64,000 nt of DNA from Iningainema tapete BLCC-T55 (GCF_014698965.1 NZ_JACXAE010000027.1:1-64000), one strand, 5' to 3'. Numbered from the stretch's first letter, positions 46,528 to 55,441 are shown. Notes: a model not told the origin generated them from the sequence alone. Made by a program: numbers and translations.

Positions 46528-46591
46528 AAAAAAACCCCTACCAAGCCAGCAGCTTAACCAGGGGAGTTAGTTATCAGGGTGCATCTACCAC
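46528..46591 (-). ncRNA. nsiR1: nsiR1 copy
   Basis: TCCGGA at 46620-46625, TAGAAC at 46598-46603, 16 nt apart. The RNA is predicted from about 46591 to the U run after the CCCCT/AGGGG hairpin. Confidence 0.85.
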
Positions 46592-46665
46592 TACTCTGTT
46601 CTAGGCAAAAGAGGTAGGCTCCGGATAAAATTGTGAAAATATTCGCAAAAGGATGGTATAAAAAA

Positions 46666-46729
46666 GAAAAACCCCTACCAAGCCAGCAGCTTAACCAGGG
46701 GGAGTTAGTTATCAGGGTGCATCTACCAC
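46666..46729 (-). ncRNA. nsiR1: nsiR1 copy
   Basis: TCCGGA at 46758-46763, CAGAAC at 46736-46741, 16 nt apart. The hairpin arm has five C instead of four (CCCCCTGG). It is part of the 263-bp duplicated block. Confidence 0.85.
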
Positions 46730-46791
46730 TACTCTGTTCTGGGTTTATGCATCATTCTCCGGAAGATATTGAAAACAAAAGTCATAAAAAA

Positions 46792-46854
46792 GAAAAACCC
46801 CTACCAAGCCAGCAGCTTAACCAGGGGAGTTAGTTATCAGGGTGCATCTACCAC
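46792..46854 (-). ncRNA. nsiR1: nsiR1 copy
   Basis: TCCGGA at 46883-46888, TAGAAC at 46861-46866, 16 nt apart. Stem arms map to 46798-46802 and 46823-46827, followed by the minus-strand U run. Confidence 0.85.
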
Positions 46855-46928
46855 TACTCTGTTCTAGGCAAAAGAGGTAGGCTCCGGATAAAATTGTGAA
46901 AATATTCGCAAAAGGATGGTATAAAAAA

Positions 46929-46992
46929 GAAAAACCCCTACCAAGCCAGCAGCTTAACCAGGGGGAGTTAGTTATCAGGGTGCATCTACCAC
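46929..46992 (-). ncRNA. nsiR1: nsiR1 copy
   Basis: TCCGGA at 47021-47026, CAGAAC at 46999-47004, 16 nt apart. It is nearly identical to the copy at 46666, one 263-bp block away. Confidence 0.85.
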
Positions 46993-47054
46993 TACTCTGT
47001 TCTGGGTTTATGCATCATTCTCCGGAAGATATTGAAAACAAAAGTCATAAAAAA

Positions 47055-47117
47055 GAAAAACCCCTACCAAGCCAGCAGCTTAACCAGGGGAGTTAGTTAT
47101 CAGGGTGCATCTACCAC
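47055..47117 (-). ncRNA. nsiR1: nsiR1 copy with altered -35
   Basis: TAGAAC at 47124-47129. The -35 reads TCCTGA (47146-47151) instead of TCCGGA, still 16 nt away. The RNA body is like its neighbours. Expression may be lower or differently controlled. Confidence 0.8.
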
Positions 47118-47190
47118 TACTCTGTTCTAGCTTTAACCACTATCATCAGGATAAATTGATAGTGAACCTTAAATGCTGCTACCAAACATA

Positions 47191-47253
47191 AAAAAACTCC
47201 CCAGATGGGGTTAGCCAACACGGGGAGTTGAAGATCAAGGTGCATCTACCACC
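47191..47253 (-). ncRNA. nsiR1: hetF-proximal nsiR1 copy (diverged)
   Basis: TCCGGA at 47282-47287, CAGAAC at 47260-47265, 16 nt apart. The body keeps GGTGGTAGATGCACC but the terminator is rebuilt (ACTCCCC ... GGGGAGT plus seven U). It lies 150-250 bp before hetF on the opposite strand, so it is antisense to any hetF leader longer than about 190 nt. Confidence 0.82.
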
Positions 47254-47438
47254 AAAAAAGTTCTGGGCGGAATTAACAAGATCCGGATAAAGTTGAAAAA
47301 ATAACCGAGCTAATTGGCAAAACAACTAAAAATCAGAAACATTCAGTGGCAGGATGCATCTAAGGTATCAGAAGAAGCAAAACAGCTTGAAACTTTCAAG
47401 TTTCAAACAAGATAAAGATACGGCAAACAGGAGAAGTT

Positions 47439-49961
47439 GTGACCCAGGAATTTCACATTTCCGTAACCCCAGTAGGGCAAAATGACTACTTGGTGCGGAC
47501 GGAACAAGTCGCGCCTGGGGTGCCATTGGCAGAAGAACTAGTAACTTGGCCTGTAGCTGAATGGTTGACGGCTGCTGGACATTTGATGAACGACCCATTA
47601 AAGTCAGTATTTCAGGGGGACGCGATCGCACGAAACTCCGTCAACTTAGTGGCGTTAGGTCAACAACTATATAACACACTGTTTCAAGGCACTCTCAGAG
47701 ATAGTTGGATTACGGCGCAAGGGATAGCCCAAAACCATCAACAGGTACTGCGCCTACGCATAGGATTAAAAGATACCAGGCTAGCACGTCTACCTTGGGA
47801 AGTGATGCACGCAAGCGATCGCCCCTTAGCAACCGGACCATATATCGCGTTTTCTCGCTACCAAAGTGGCATCGGCAGCGCATCTCGTCTACCATCAACC
47901 AACATGCCCAGCCCATTAGATGAAGTAGGGATCAGGGTATTAATGGCGATCGCTTCCCCCAACGATCAAGTACGTCTAGATTTACTTAAACAAGAAGCTA
48001 TTAATCTCCAAGCAGTACTTTACCGTAATATAGAAGATGGCAGTTATACCCCACAAATTGAACTAACTCTGTTAGAACAACCAGGGCGAGAAGAATTAAC
48101 ACAAGCCTTAGAACAAGGGCGATATCACGTTCTGCACTACTCTGGTCACAGTAACGTAGGATCTAACGGTGGGGAAATTTATCTTGTTAATAACAGAACT
48201 GGCTTAACAGAAACTCTTAGCGGTGACGATTTAGCAGGGTTGCTTGTCAACAACAACATTCAAATGGCAGTATTCAATTCCTGCTTAGGAACATACGCGC
48301 CTACCTCCGAACCATCTGTTGACTCAGGCGAACGCAATTTAACAGAAAGCTTAGTCAAAAGGGGAATTAGAAGCGTTCTGGCAATGTCAGAACGTATTCC
48401 CGACGATGTGGCACTGACTTTGACACAATTATTTTACCACAACCTTTCTCAAGGATATCCTGTGGATTTGTGTGTGAGTAGAATGCGTCAAGGATTGATT
48501 ACTGCCTATGGTACTCATCAAATGTACTGGGCATTACCGATATTGTATCTCCAACCAGAATTCGACGGTGTTCTCAGTCCAGAAATTTACTTATCACAAA
48601 CCGAAGAGTCATTTGACGAGTACGATTCTACTATAGGAACAACCCCAACAATTTACTCACCACTGACTAATCATGGTCAAATGCCATTACCAATTGAGGA
48701 CATCTTGCCCTCCTCTCTAGTACGAGGGGATTCCACTGAATTGGACGACTGGCTTGGTGACGAAACATGGGGCGATATTGCTGAAGAAATTGAGTATGAT
48801 GACCCCAGCTATGCAGAAGATTCTGCGCTAGTTTCGGATTTATTTCGTGAAATAGACAACCAAAAATCTGCTCCTGACTCTCATATGACTGCTGAACTTG
48901 TGCAGGAATATGGAGAAGATAATATTTACGCTCAAGAACAATATTTTCAACTTAATTCCCAAGACGATGACGAGGAGATGTGGGCAGAAATTCGCGCAGC
49001 TGCCTACGGTAGAAATATTGAAACTCATCAAGTTGAATCCTCTTTGCCAGAAGCTCCACCACCCCAGTTTGAACAAAGTTGGAGTGCTACCCCATTACAA
49101 ACGAGTGGCACGATAGGGGAAAAAGCTCAACCTAAACGCAGTAATCGCTGGTTGTCTGTGGTAGGTGGAAGCGTGGGCGTTGCAGCGCTCGCTACTGTTG
49201 TCGGATTAAATTGGTGGCAACAACAAGTTTCAAAATTACCAGAGGTAGCTACCCAATCTCAACCCAGTAAACACCCAGAAGTGAATTTAAAGGCAGATGC
49301 AACTGGAATTGTCACTGCCTATGCCACTGACAAGTTACGTAAAGGCGATTTAACTTTAGGACTAATGGGGGTAGAAGAATTACTCAACCGCAATGCCCTG
49401 AATAACGCCAAAGCTGCCCTTGATTCAGTTTCCTCTCACCAAGCGGACGATGCGCAACTTAATTTTCTCAAAGGGCGATTGGCATGGCAATCTGTCCAAG
49501 CCGGAGATTCATTATACAGTATCGAAGATGCTCGTCGTTTCTGGGAAAGTGCTGTGAAAGCTAACCCAGATTCTTTTGTTTACAAAAATGCTTTAGGGTT
49601 TGCTTACTACACCCAAGGTAAGCTGGAGCTTGCCAATGATTCTTGGTTTCAAGCTTTGAATGTAGCTGTGAAACAACAAAGCAAACCTAGTGCCTCGGAT
49701 GCGGCAATCGCCTCTCAACCAGTACCAAAAGAAGCTTTAACAGCCTATGCTGGACTAGCAATAGGTATGTATAAAACAGCACCTAACCAGCCAGAGAACA
49801 AACGGCAGCGATACATTAGTGAAGCTGTCAAACTAGGTCAAAAGGTAGTAAAAGACGATCCGGAAAGCTTTCAACTAGATAAAATCAGGAAAAATTGGCT
49901 ATGGACGCAAAAAACAGTTGAAGATTGGCAATCGCTCCTCGCGCAACAAACTCCAAATTAA
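47439..49961 (+). CDS. hetF: HetF, CHAT-family caspase-like protease for heterocyst development
   Basis: This 840-residue protein has a GTG start at 47439 preceded by AGGAGAAG. The CHAT domain (about 90-390) has the histidine region HYSGHSNVGS near 233-242 and the cysteine AVFNSCLGTY near 282. An acidic linker, one membrane helix (about 568-592) and a TPR-like C-terminal domain (about 600-840) follow. In Nostoc PCC 7120 HetF is needed for heterocyst differentiation and normal cell division; it influences HetR levels and cleaves the inhibitor PatU3. Identity here rests on the domain order and the neighbouring nsiR1 array, both seen. A terminator follows. Confidence 0.95.
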   Translation: MTQEFHISVTPVGQNDYLVRTEQVAPGVPLAEELVTWPVAEWLTAAGHLMNDPLKSVFQGDAIARNSVNLVALGQQLYNTLFQGTLRDSWITAQGIAQNHQQVLRLRIGLKDTRLARLPWEVMHASDRPLATGPYIAFSRYQSGIGSASRLPSTNMPSPLDEVGIRVLMAIASPNDQVRLDLLKQEAINLQAVLYRNIEDGSYTPQIELTLLEQPGREELTQALEQGRYHVLHYSGHSNVGSNGGEIYLVNNRTGLTETLSGDDLAGLLVNNNIQMAVFNSCLGTYAPTSEPSVDSGERNLTESLVKRGIRSVLAMSERIPDDVALTLTQLFYHNLSQGYPVDLCVSRMRQGLITAYGTHQMYWALPILYLQPEFDGVLSPEIYLSQTEESFDEYDSTIGTTPTIYSPLTNHGQMPLPIEDILPSSLVRGDSTELDDWLGDETWGDIAEEIEYDDPSYAEDSALVSDLFREIDNQKSAPDSHMTAELVQEYGEDNIYAQEQYFQLNSQDDDEEMWAEIRAAAYGRNIETHQVESSLPEAPPPQFEQSWSATPLQTSGTIGEKAQPKRSNRWLSVVGGSVGVAALATVVGLNWWQQQVSKLPEVATQSQPSKHPEVNLKADATGIVTAYATDKLRKGDLTLGLMGVEELLNRNALNNAKAALDSVSSHQADDAQLNFLKGRLAWQSVQAGDSLYSIEDARRFWESAVKANPDSFVYKNALGFAYYTQGKLELANDSWFQALNVAVKQQSKPSASDAAIASQPVPKEALTAYAGLAIGMYKTAPNQPENKRQRYISEAVKLGQKVVKDDPESFQLDKIRKNWLWTQKTVEDWQSLLAQQTPN

Positions 49962-49983
49962 AAATAAAACCGGAATTATATAT

Positions 49984-50014
49984 GGGCGATCATAAATGTA
50001 TCGCTCATTTTTTT
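49984..50014 (+). terminator. Terminator of hetF
   Basis: A GGGCGAT ... ATCGCTC stem with a short loop (about 49984-50006) runs into a T7 stretch, 23 bp after the hetF stop. Confidence 0.7.
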
Positions 50015-50253
50015 ATAAATTGCTAAATATTTATTATTTTGAATTATAAATTTGTCTTAGCATTATATTTATTTACACATAGAGGATTACCATCACTAAT
50101 TTATAACTGTGGAAGGTTGATTTTTAATTTGAGAAATTGTTAACTTAAGTATGACTTATAAAATTTACTAATGCTTTAATTACGTAATTTTTACGTAAAC
50201 AAAGCTTCAATTGTTGTATCTAATTTCAAATCAAACTACAAAGACATACACCC

Positions 50254-52395
50254 ATGTCAGTAAATTTGTTTGACGCGAATTTCTACCGGGCTGCGAACTT
50301 AGATCTACAGGGTTTCAACAATGCACAAGCATTGTCACACTTTCAAAATACTGGTTTGAATGAAGGACGTGCTTTCTCTCCATTTGTAGATCTGAACTTC
50401 TACCGTGCCAGCAACGCGGATTTGTCTGGCTTCAGCAACAGACAAGCATATGAACATCTATCAAATACTGGTATTCGTGAGGGAAGAAAATTTTCACCCT
50501 TGATCGATTTAAACTATTATCAACGCCATAATGGCGACCTGGCAAGCTTCAACAACGAGGAATTGTTTGAGCATTTACGCCGCTCTGGCGTGTTGGAAGG
50601 ACGACGATTTTCGCTTCTAGTTGACCTCAACTTTTACCGAAGTGTAAACGGAGACTTAACTAGCTTTAACAATTATCAAGCTCTACAGCATTTACAAACA
50701 TCTGGTTTAGCAGAAGGACGCCGCTTTAGTCCATTTTTTAACCAAGATGTGTATGTTGCTGCCAATCTCGATGTAGCTAAACAAGGCTGGAACAATACCC
50801 AACTATTTTGGCATTTAGTTAACACTGGGGTTACAGAAGGAAGAAGGTTTTCCGTTACCTTTGATGTCAATTACTACCGTAATACATATCCCGACTTAGC
50901 TCAAGCTGGTTTAAACAACACTCAACTATTAGAACACTTCCAAGATAACGGTTTGATTAATGAGGGACGTAGCTCCTCAGAATCATTCAATGTCAAATAC
51001 TACCTTAATAATTATCCCGATCTCAAAGCAGCAGGCTTAAATTACCAGCAAGCACAACAACACTTTGAAATTAATGGTTTTCGTGAACGTCGTCTTGGTA
51101 ATCCTTCAGGGGAAATCTCTTTGCCAACAGATCCTGGTAACACCACAAACAACGCTTTTAACTTTGGCATACTAAATGGCAGCCGCATTGTCAAAGAATT
51201 CGTTGGCAGTAATGATGCGGACTACTACCGCTTCACTCTAGGTACTATAAATAACTTTAGCCTGACTTTGAATGGATTAACCAGCGATGCAGATGTTCAA
51301 CTGCTGGATAGTAACGGCAACACAATTATCAGTTCCTACAACTCTAGCACTCTAGCCGAAACAATTAATCAGCAATTGAATCCAGGTACTTACTATATTA
51401 AAGTTTATCCCTACCAACAAAGTGGGGTAAACACTAATTATAACCTAACGCTTTCGGCAACGCCAACATCTCCACCCGCCTCAGTTTTTAGCTCCATTTA
51501 TGGCTATGGCATCGTTGATGCAGCGGCAGCAGTCGCAAAAGCAATTGGACAATCAGCGTTTGCCAATCTTGCTTCCGTAGGAGGAGACAACGATACAGTG
51601 AATGTTCCTGAAGTTTGGGCAAGAGGATACACAGGGCAAGGAATCACTGTAGCTGTAATTGATGATGGAATAGATATTAATCACCAAGATTTAAGAGGGA
51701 ATATTTGGCGCAATACTAGAGAGATTGCTGACAACGGCATTGATGACGATCGCAATGGCTATATAGATGACATCAATGGCTGGAATTTTGGTTTATATAA
51801 CAAAAATGTCCTGCCTTCTGGATCTCATGGTACTCATGTAGCAGGTACGATCGCAGCTGTGAACAATGGTATTGGTGTGACTGGAGTAGTCTATAACGCT
51901 AGAATTATGCCAATCAGAGTCTCAAATAACGAAGATTTATGGGTTGGAAACTTAGCTAATGCTATTCGTTACGCCGTTGATAATGGCGCTCGTGTCATTA
52001 ATATGAGTTTGTCATCTAATGACTTTCCTGGATTGCGTGAAGCTCTTGCCTATGCAGCCTCCCGTAATGTGATTACAGTTAGTGCTGCCGGCAATGATAC
52101 ACTGCTGACACCTACTTATCCGGCTAGTTATGCAACTCAGTACGGTATCTCAGTTGGAGCGATTGCTAATTTCTCAAACGCTGCAGGAAGCGACAGTAGG
52201 ATGAGACACGTCGTTGCACCCGGAGTTAGTGTCTACTCTACCACACCTAATAATACATATAGCTACGACTACGGCACATCAATGGCAGCAGGATACGTGT
52301 CTGGTATTGTTGCCCTAATGTTAAGTGCCAATCCTAACTTGACATCAGAGCAAGTACGGAATATTCTTACAAGCTCAGCTAGCCGCGTTGTTTAG
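50254..52395 (+). CDS. Subtilase with N-terminal FYR-type repeats and a PPC domain
   Basis: This 713-residue protein has seven or so repeats of about 40 residues in the first 285, each with F(D/N)xNFYRxxNxDL followed by a ...GLNEGRxFS-like end. A PPC beta-sandwich (about 305-405) and an S8 catalytic domain (about 440-713) follow, with Asp near 470 (VAVIDDGID), His near 527 (GSHGTHVAG) and Ser near 675 (GTSMAAGYV). Such repeats occur in large extracellular cyanobacterial proteins. There is no classical signal peptide, so secretion, if any, would use another route. The repeats may bind calcium or the sheath. A palindrome overlaps its stop. Confidence 0.88.
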   Translation: MSVNLFDANFYRAANLDLQGFNNAQALSHFQNTGLNEGRAFSPFVDLNFYRASNADLSGFSNRQAYEHLSNTGIREGRKFSPLIDLNYYQRHNGDLASFNNEELFEHLRRSGVLEGRRFSLLVDLNFYRSVNGDLTSFNNYQALQHLQTSGLAEGRRFSPFFNQDVYVAANLDVAKQGWNNTQLFWHLVNTGVTEGRRFSVTFDVNYYRNTYPDLAQAGLNNTQLLEHFQDNGLINEGRSSSESFNVKYYLNNYPDLKAAGLNYQQAQQHFEINGFRERRLGNPSGEISLPTDPGNTTNNAFNFGILNGSRIVKEFVGSNDADYYRFTLGTINNFSLTLNGLTSDADVQLLDSNGNTIISSYNSSTLAETINQQLNPGTYYIKVYPYQQSGVNTNYNLTLSATPTSPPASVFSSIYGYGIVDAAAAVAKAIGQSAFANLASVGGDNDTVNVPEVWARGYTGQGITVAVIDDGIDINHQDLRGNIWRNTREIADNGIDDDRNGYIDDINGWNFGLYNKNVLPSGSHGTHVAGTIAAVNNGIGVTGVVYNARIMPIRVSNNEDLWVGNLANAIRYAVDNGARVINMSLSSNDFPGLREALAYAASRNVITVSAAGNDTLLTPTYPASYATQYGISVGAIANFSNAAGSDSRMRHVVAPGVSVYSTTPNNTYSYDYGTSMAAGYVSGIVALMLSANPNLTSEQVRNILTSSASRVV

Positions 52396-52423
52396 TAGAG
52401 ACGCTCCGGCGGAGCGTCTCTAC
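52395..52423. terminator. GTAGAGACGCTCC palindrome between convergent genes
   Basis: GTAGAGACGCTCC, GGC, GGAGCGTCTCTAC: 13-bp perfect arms overlapping the final base of the protease stop, 19 bp from the gatD stop. It is probably a bidirectional terminator. Confidence 0.7.
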
Positions 52424-52441
52424 ATTGTTTTTTGGAGATGG

Positions 52442-53260
52442 CTATTGAACATTAGCAGCAGCAACGTTGGGCAAATTAACTTTCAAACGCTTAAACATAG
52501 CTTCCCGCGCTTGCATAGCCAAACGATCATCCAAAGGTGAAAGCGTAATTGATTGTTGATATTTTAACCGCAACGCAGTTTGAATCAACCAGTCAGCAAC
52601 AAAAGGATTTTTAGGTAACAAAGGACCATGAGAATAAGTGGCGATCGCATTCTGATAAAACGCCCCCTCACCGCCATCCTCACCATTATTACCCAAACCA
52701 TAAACCACACGCCCCAAAGCTTCCACCTTTCCTAACTTAGTTCGTCCACCGTGATTTTCAAACCCAATCAAAAAAGCCTTACTACCCGTCATCTCTGCCA
52801 AATCCCGTGCCAGACGACTTGCAGTCACCTCCACCACCAAATTACCAATACAGCGACGAGCATTTTCCCCCGGATGCACCGACACCATATCCAATAAACC
52901 CAAACCTTCAATCCGCTCTCCAATCCCAGGCTCATAATAACGTCCTAGCAACTGAGGCGCACCACAAGTAAAAACTCCTGGAGTACCATTCTCAATCTTC
53001 TCACGTAACGCTTCTGCCTTCGCACCTTGCAAATCACGCATCACAATTTCCTGCTGACGATCTTGTGCCCCACCACCAACAATCAAATCTACCCCACCAA
53101 TATCAGAAACCGTAGCATTTTGATCCAAAGGCAAAACCTTAACACCATATCCCCGCCACTGACAACGACGTTCAATACAGATAACATTACCCCGATCCCC
53201 ATAAGTACTCATCAAAGTCGGATACAACCAACCAATTATTAACTCAAATTCATTATTCAT
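52442..53260 (-). CDS. gatD: GatD-like glutamine amidotransferase (lipid II isoglutaminyl synthase subunit)
   Basis: This 272-residue CobB/CobQ-like amidotransferase has IIGWLYPTLMSTYGDRGN at the N-terminus, the nucleophile GVFTCGAPQLLGRY near 96, and SHGPLLPKNP with the catalytic histidine near 210. It hydrolyses glutamine and passes ammonia to MurT, which amidates the D-Glu of lipid II to D-isoglutamine. It is downstream of murT (58-bp gap, same strand), so the two form an operon. Amidation of peptidoglycan stem peptides is best known in Gram-positives; cyanobacteria carry the pair as well. The 19-bp gap to the convergent protease gene is a palindrome. Confidence 0.9.
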   Translation of the reverse strand: MNNEFELIIGWLYPTLMSTYGDRGNVICIERRCQWRGYGVKVLPLDQNATVSDIGGVDLIVGGGAQDRQQEIVMRDLQGAKAEALREKIENGTPGVFTCGAPQLLGRYYEPGIGERIEGLGLLDMVSVHPGENARRCIGNLVVEVTASRLARDLAEMTGSKAFLIGFENHGGRTKLGKVEALGRVVYGLGNNGEDGGEGAFYQNAIATYSHGPLLPKNPFVADWLIQTALRLKYQQSITLSPLDDRLAMQAREAMFKRLKVNLPNVAAANVQ

Positions 53261-53318
53261 AAATAATAATCTCTTAATCTTCCTTCGCGTCCTTCGTGCC
53301 TTCGCGGTTCAATACTTC

Positions 53319-54653
53319 CTACAAAATCTTCCTACCAGTCAACACCTCACGCACCTCCAACATCGCCGAATAAGTAGGTAAAATATGCAAAATTTCATCA
53401 TCAGGAGTATGTTCCAACGCCGTAGCAATCGCAGAGCGCAAATCCTCCTCCACAATCAAATTCAAACTACTCTCAGCACTACGATCGCTATAACGTAAAC
53501 GCAAAGCCATATCATAAACGCGATCGCCACTCACAACCAAAGTACCACCCCGTTCAACCAACTTCTCAGTATCCACATCCCAAATCCAAGATACATCCGT
53601 ACCATCAGGAGTCCTGTCATTCAAAACCAACAAAGTAGTTTTATCAGTACTTTGCGTCACCACTCGAATAGTTTCATTCGTACCCACAGGATTTTTAGAT
53701 AACAAAATCCGTACCCGCTTACCATTTACCACTAAATCCTCAGCACGACCAAAAGCAGCTTGAAAATTATTGATAGTATCTAGAATAGTAGCCTCATCAA
53801 CCCCTAACTCCCGAGCTGCTGTTACCGCTGCTAAAGTATTATATTTGTTGTATAAGCCTACGAGAATTTGCGGAAATTCCCTGCTATCAAAAGTTGGTTT
53901 ACTTTTACTAAAGCCGCAGTTAGGACAGTGAAAATCGCCTAAATGGGATAAATAAACACCTTCGTAATCCAAAGAGTGTCCACAATTAGGACAATAGATC
54001 GAATCAACAGCGTGAGGAATTTCGCCCAAATACTGTTCTGGCTCATTCAAACCAAAGAATAACACCTTTTGCGGTAACTGCTGACCGAGATAAGATAAAG
54101 TTGGGTCATCAGCATTGGGAATGACCACTGTATCTAGTGGAAGCGTAGAGATAACTTTTGTCCAACGCTTGCTAATTGTGTCAACTTCCCCATACCGATC
54201 AAGTTGATCGCGGAACAAGTTTAAACACAGAATGATCCGAGGCTGGATTTGTGTCAGAACTTTGGGTATGACATTTTCATCAACTTCTAAAATGGCGTAA
54301 TCAACATCCAAATTACCAACTAAATTGGTAGTTGCTAAAAGGGCAGTCATTAAGCCATTTTCCAGATTTGCGCCTGTAGAGTTGTGCGCAACGCGGAACT
54401 GACTGCGTTCTAGTATTGAACTTAGAAGCAGTGATGTGGTAGTTTTGCCATTAGTACCAGCAATGAGAATCACCCCACGTTTAACTTGCTGACTCAACAA
54501 TTGCAATAGTCGGGGTTCGATTTTACGGGCTATTGATCCAGGTAAGACGCTAGCGGCACCTAAACGAAGTGATCGCACACCAAAAGTCACACTTTTTGCG
54601 ACTGAAACAGCCAAACCCAGTCGTAGTCTATCGAGCAAATTTATTTTTCCCAC
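53319..54653 (-). CDS. murT: MurT-like Mur ligase (lipid II isoglutaminyl synthase subunit)
   Basis: This 444-residue Mur-ligase family protein has a GTG start at 54653. The ATP site is IAGTNGKTTTSLLL near 64. A Cys4 zinc ribbon unique to MurT (CPNCGHS ... CPNCGFS) lies at about 220-250, and a C-terminal DUF1727 domain with YSAMLEVREVL at the end. It activates the alpha-carboxyl of D-Glu of lipid II for GatD amidation, on the cytosolic side of the membrane. It is upstream of gatD. Confidence 0.93.
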   Translation of the reverse strand: MGKINLLDRLRLGLAVSVAKSVTFGVRSLRLGAASVLPGSIARKIEPRLLQLLSQQVKRGVILIAGTNGKTTTSLLLSSILERSQFRVAHNSTGANLENGLMTALLATTNLVGNLDVDYAILEVDENVIPKVLTQIQPRIILCLNLFRDQLDRYGEVDTISKRWTKVISTLPLDTVVIPNADDPTLSYLGQQLPQKVLFFGLNEPEQYLGEIPHAVDSIYCPNCGHSLDYEGVYLSHLGDFHCPNCGFSKSKPTFDSREFPQILVGLYNKYNTLAAVTAARELGVDEATILDTINNFQAAFGRAEDLVVNGKRVRILLSKNPVGTNETIRVVTQSTDKTTLLVLNDRTPDGTDVSWIWDVDTEKLVERGGTLVVSGDRVYDMALRLRYSDRSAESSLNLIVEEDLRSAIATALEHTPDDEILHILPTYSAMLEVREVLTGRKIL

Positions 54654-54862
54654 ATCCGTACCCTATTATAGCTGGTAGTTGCTTGAAGAATGAAAATCAT
54701 AAGCGTGCAAAATAAAATATCGGCACAAACACCACCTTCTTTCGGTAGATAATTATAGTAGACGTTATCTTAAGAATTGGTGGCAGGGATAATTATATAT
54801 CCACCCTTGTTTGCTGCATTCAGCACAAACAGAAGAAAAAGTCGTAGCTCAGGTTAGTTTTA

Positions 54863-55432
54863 ATGAATAGCATAAAGTTACAATTTTTACACTTACAACG
54901 TTGTTTATTGATCTGCTTGTTGCTTCTGTGTCTATTATTTATAGACAAGCAGCCAGCATATGCAAGTATAGATGACGACAGATATGATGGAAGTATTTTT
55001 GTAGTTTATGCGGGTAATGGTTCACTAATTCCGCCGAGAGCAACACTCGCCCAAGCTTTATCCGAGCATAAACCTGCGCTGTTAGCATTTTATATAGATG
55101 ACAGCAAAGATTGCAAAAAATATGCATTAATAGTATCACGAGTACAGGAGTTTTATGGTAAGGGAGTAGAAATTATCCCCGTGAGTGTGGATACGATCCC
55201 AACTAAAACAACTTACAGTCCTAATGAACCGGGTTATTACTACTCTGGTAGGGTTCCGCAAGTTGTGGTGTTTAACAAGTTGGGTAAAGTAGTTTTGAAT
55301 AAAAAGGGACAAGTACCATTCGAGGATATAGACGATAAGTTTCGTGAAGAGTTTGATTTATTACCACGCTCTGAATCGGTGGAGTTAAAGCGGCGCTCTT
55401 ACAATGAGTTAAATAGTGAGTTAACTGAGTGA
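54863..55432 (+). CDS. Thylakoid photosystem I accumulation factor-like (thioredoxin-like fold)
   Basis: This 189-residue protein has a signal-like hydrophobic helix (residues 13-30, CLLICLLLLCLLFI) then a thioredoxin-like domain with DRYDGSIFVVYAGNGSLIPP. The usual CxxC is replaced by DDSKDCKKYA, so there is no dithiol site. It contains RVPQVVVFNKLGKVV near the cis-Pro position. It matches the cyanobacterial proteins named thylakoid membrane PSI accumulation factor. It should be anchored to the thylakoid with the domain in the lumen or stroma side; topology is not settled by sequence. A weak hairpin (about 55442-55460) follows. Confidence 0.72.
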   Translation: MNSIKLQFLHLQRCLLICLLLLCLLFIDKQPAYASIDDDRYDGSIFVVYAGNGSLIPPRATLAQALSEHKPALLAFYIDDSKDCKKYALIVSRVQEFYGKGVEIIPVSVDTIPTKTTYSPNEPGYYYSGRVPQVVVFNKLGKVVLNKKGQVPFEDIDDKFREEFDLLPRSESVELKRRSYNELNSELTE

Positions 55433-55441
55433 AGTTTGGGG

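Larger units (their letters stand above)
45058..47287 (-). repeat. Tandem nsiR1 small-RNA gene array upstream of hetF
   Basis: Eight promoter-bearing copies and two terminator stubs lie on the minus strand, interrupted by a DUF2887 gene (45203-45985). Each complete copy has a -35 box TCCGGA or variant, exactly 16 nt, a -10 box (TAGAAC, CAGAAC, or CGAATG in the last copy), about 60 nt of RNA, and a CCCCT/AGGGG hairpin (CTCCCC/GGGGAG in the copy nearest hetF) with a T run on the minus strand. Copies at 46666-46729 plus 46792-46854 form a ~263-bp block repeated almost exactly at 46929-47117. NsiR1 is known from Anabaena/Nostoc PCC 7120 as a heterocyst-induced RNA encoded by tandem copies near hetF. 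Confidence 0.9.

Noticed and set aside
46633-47096. Two identical 66-codon plus-strand ORFs (46633-46833 and 46896-47096)
   Set aside because: They run across nsiR1 bodies and promoters, and their identity follows from the 263-bp DNA duplication.
46529-47128. CRISPR-like array
   Set aside because: Repeats are ~75 bp separated by two alternating, themselves repeated spacers, with promoter boxes and terminators in each unit. There are no unique spacers and no cas genes.
46528-47287. nsiR1 units read as plus-strand genes (TCCGGA then TATAAA)
   Set aside because: On the plus strand the spacing from TCCGGA to TATAAA varies (19 or 31 nt) and the terminator would come first. On the minus strand spacing is always 16 nt and the hairpin ends in a U run.
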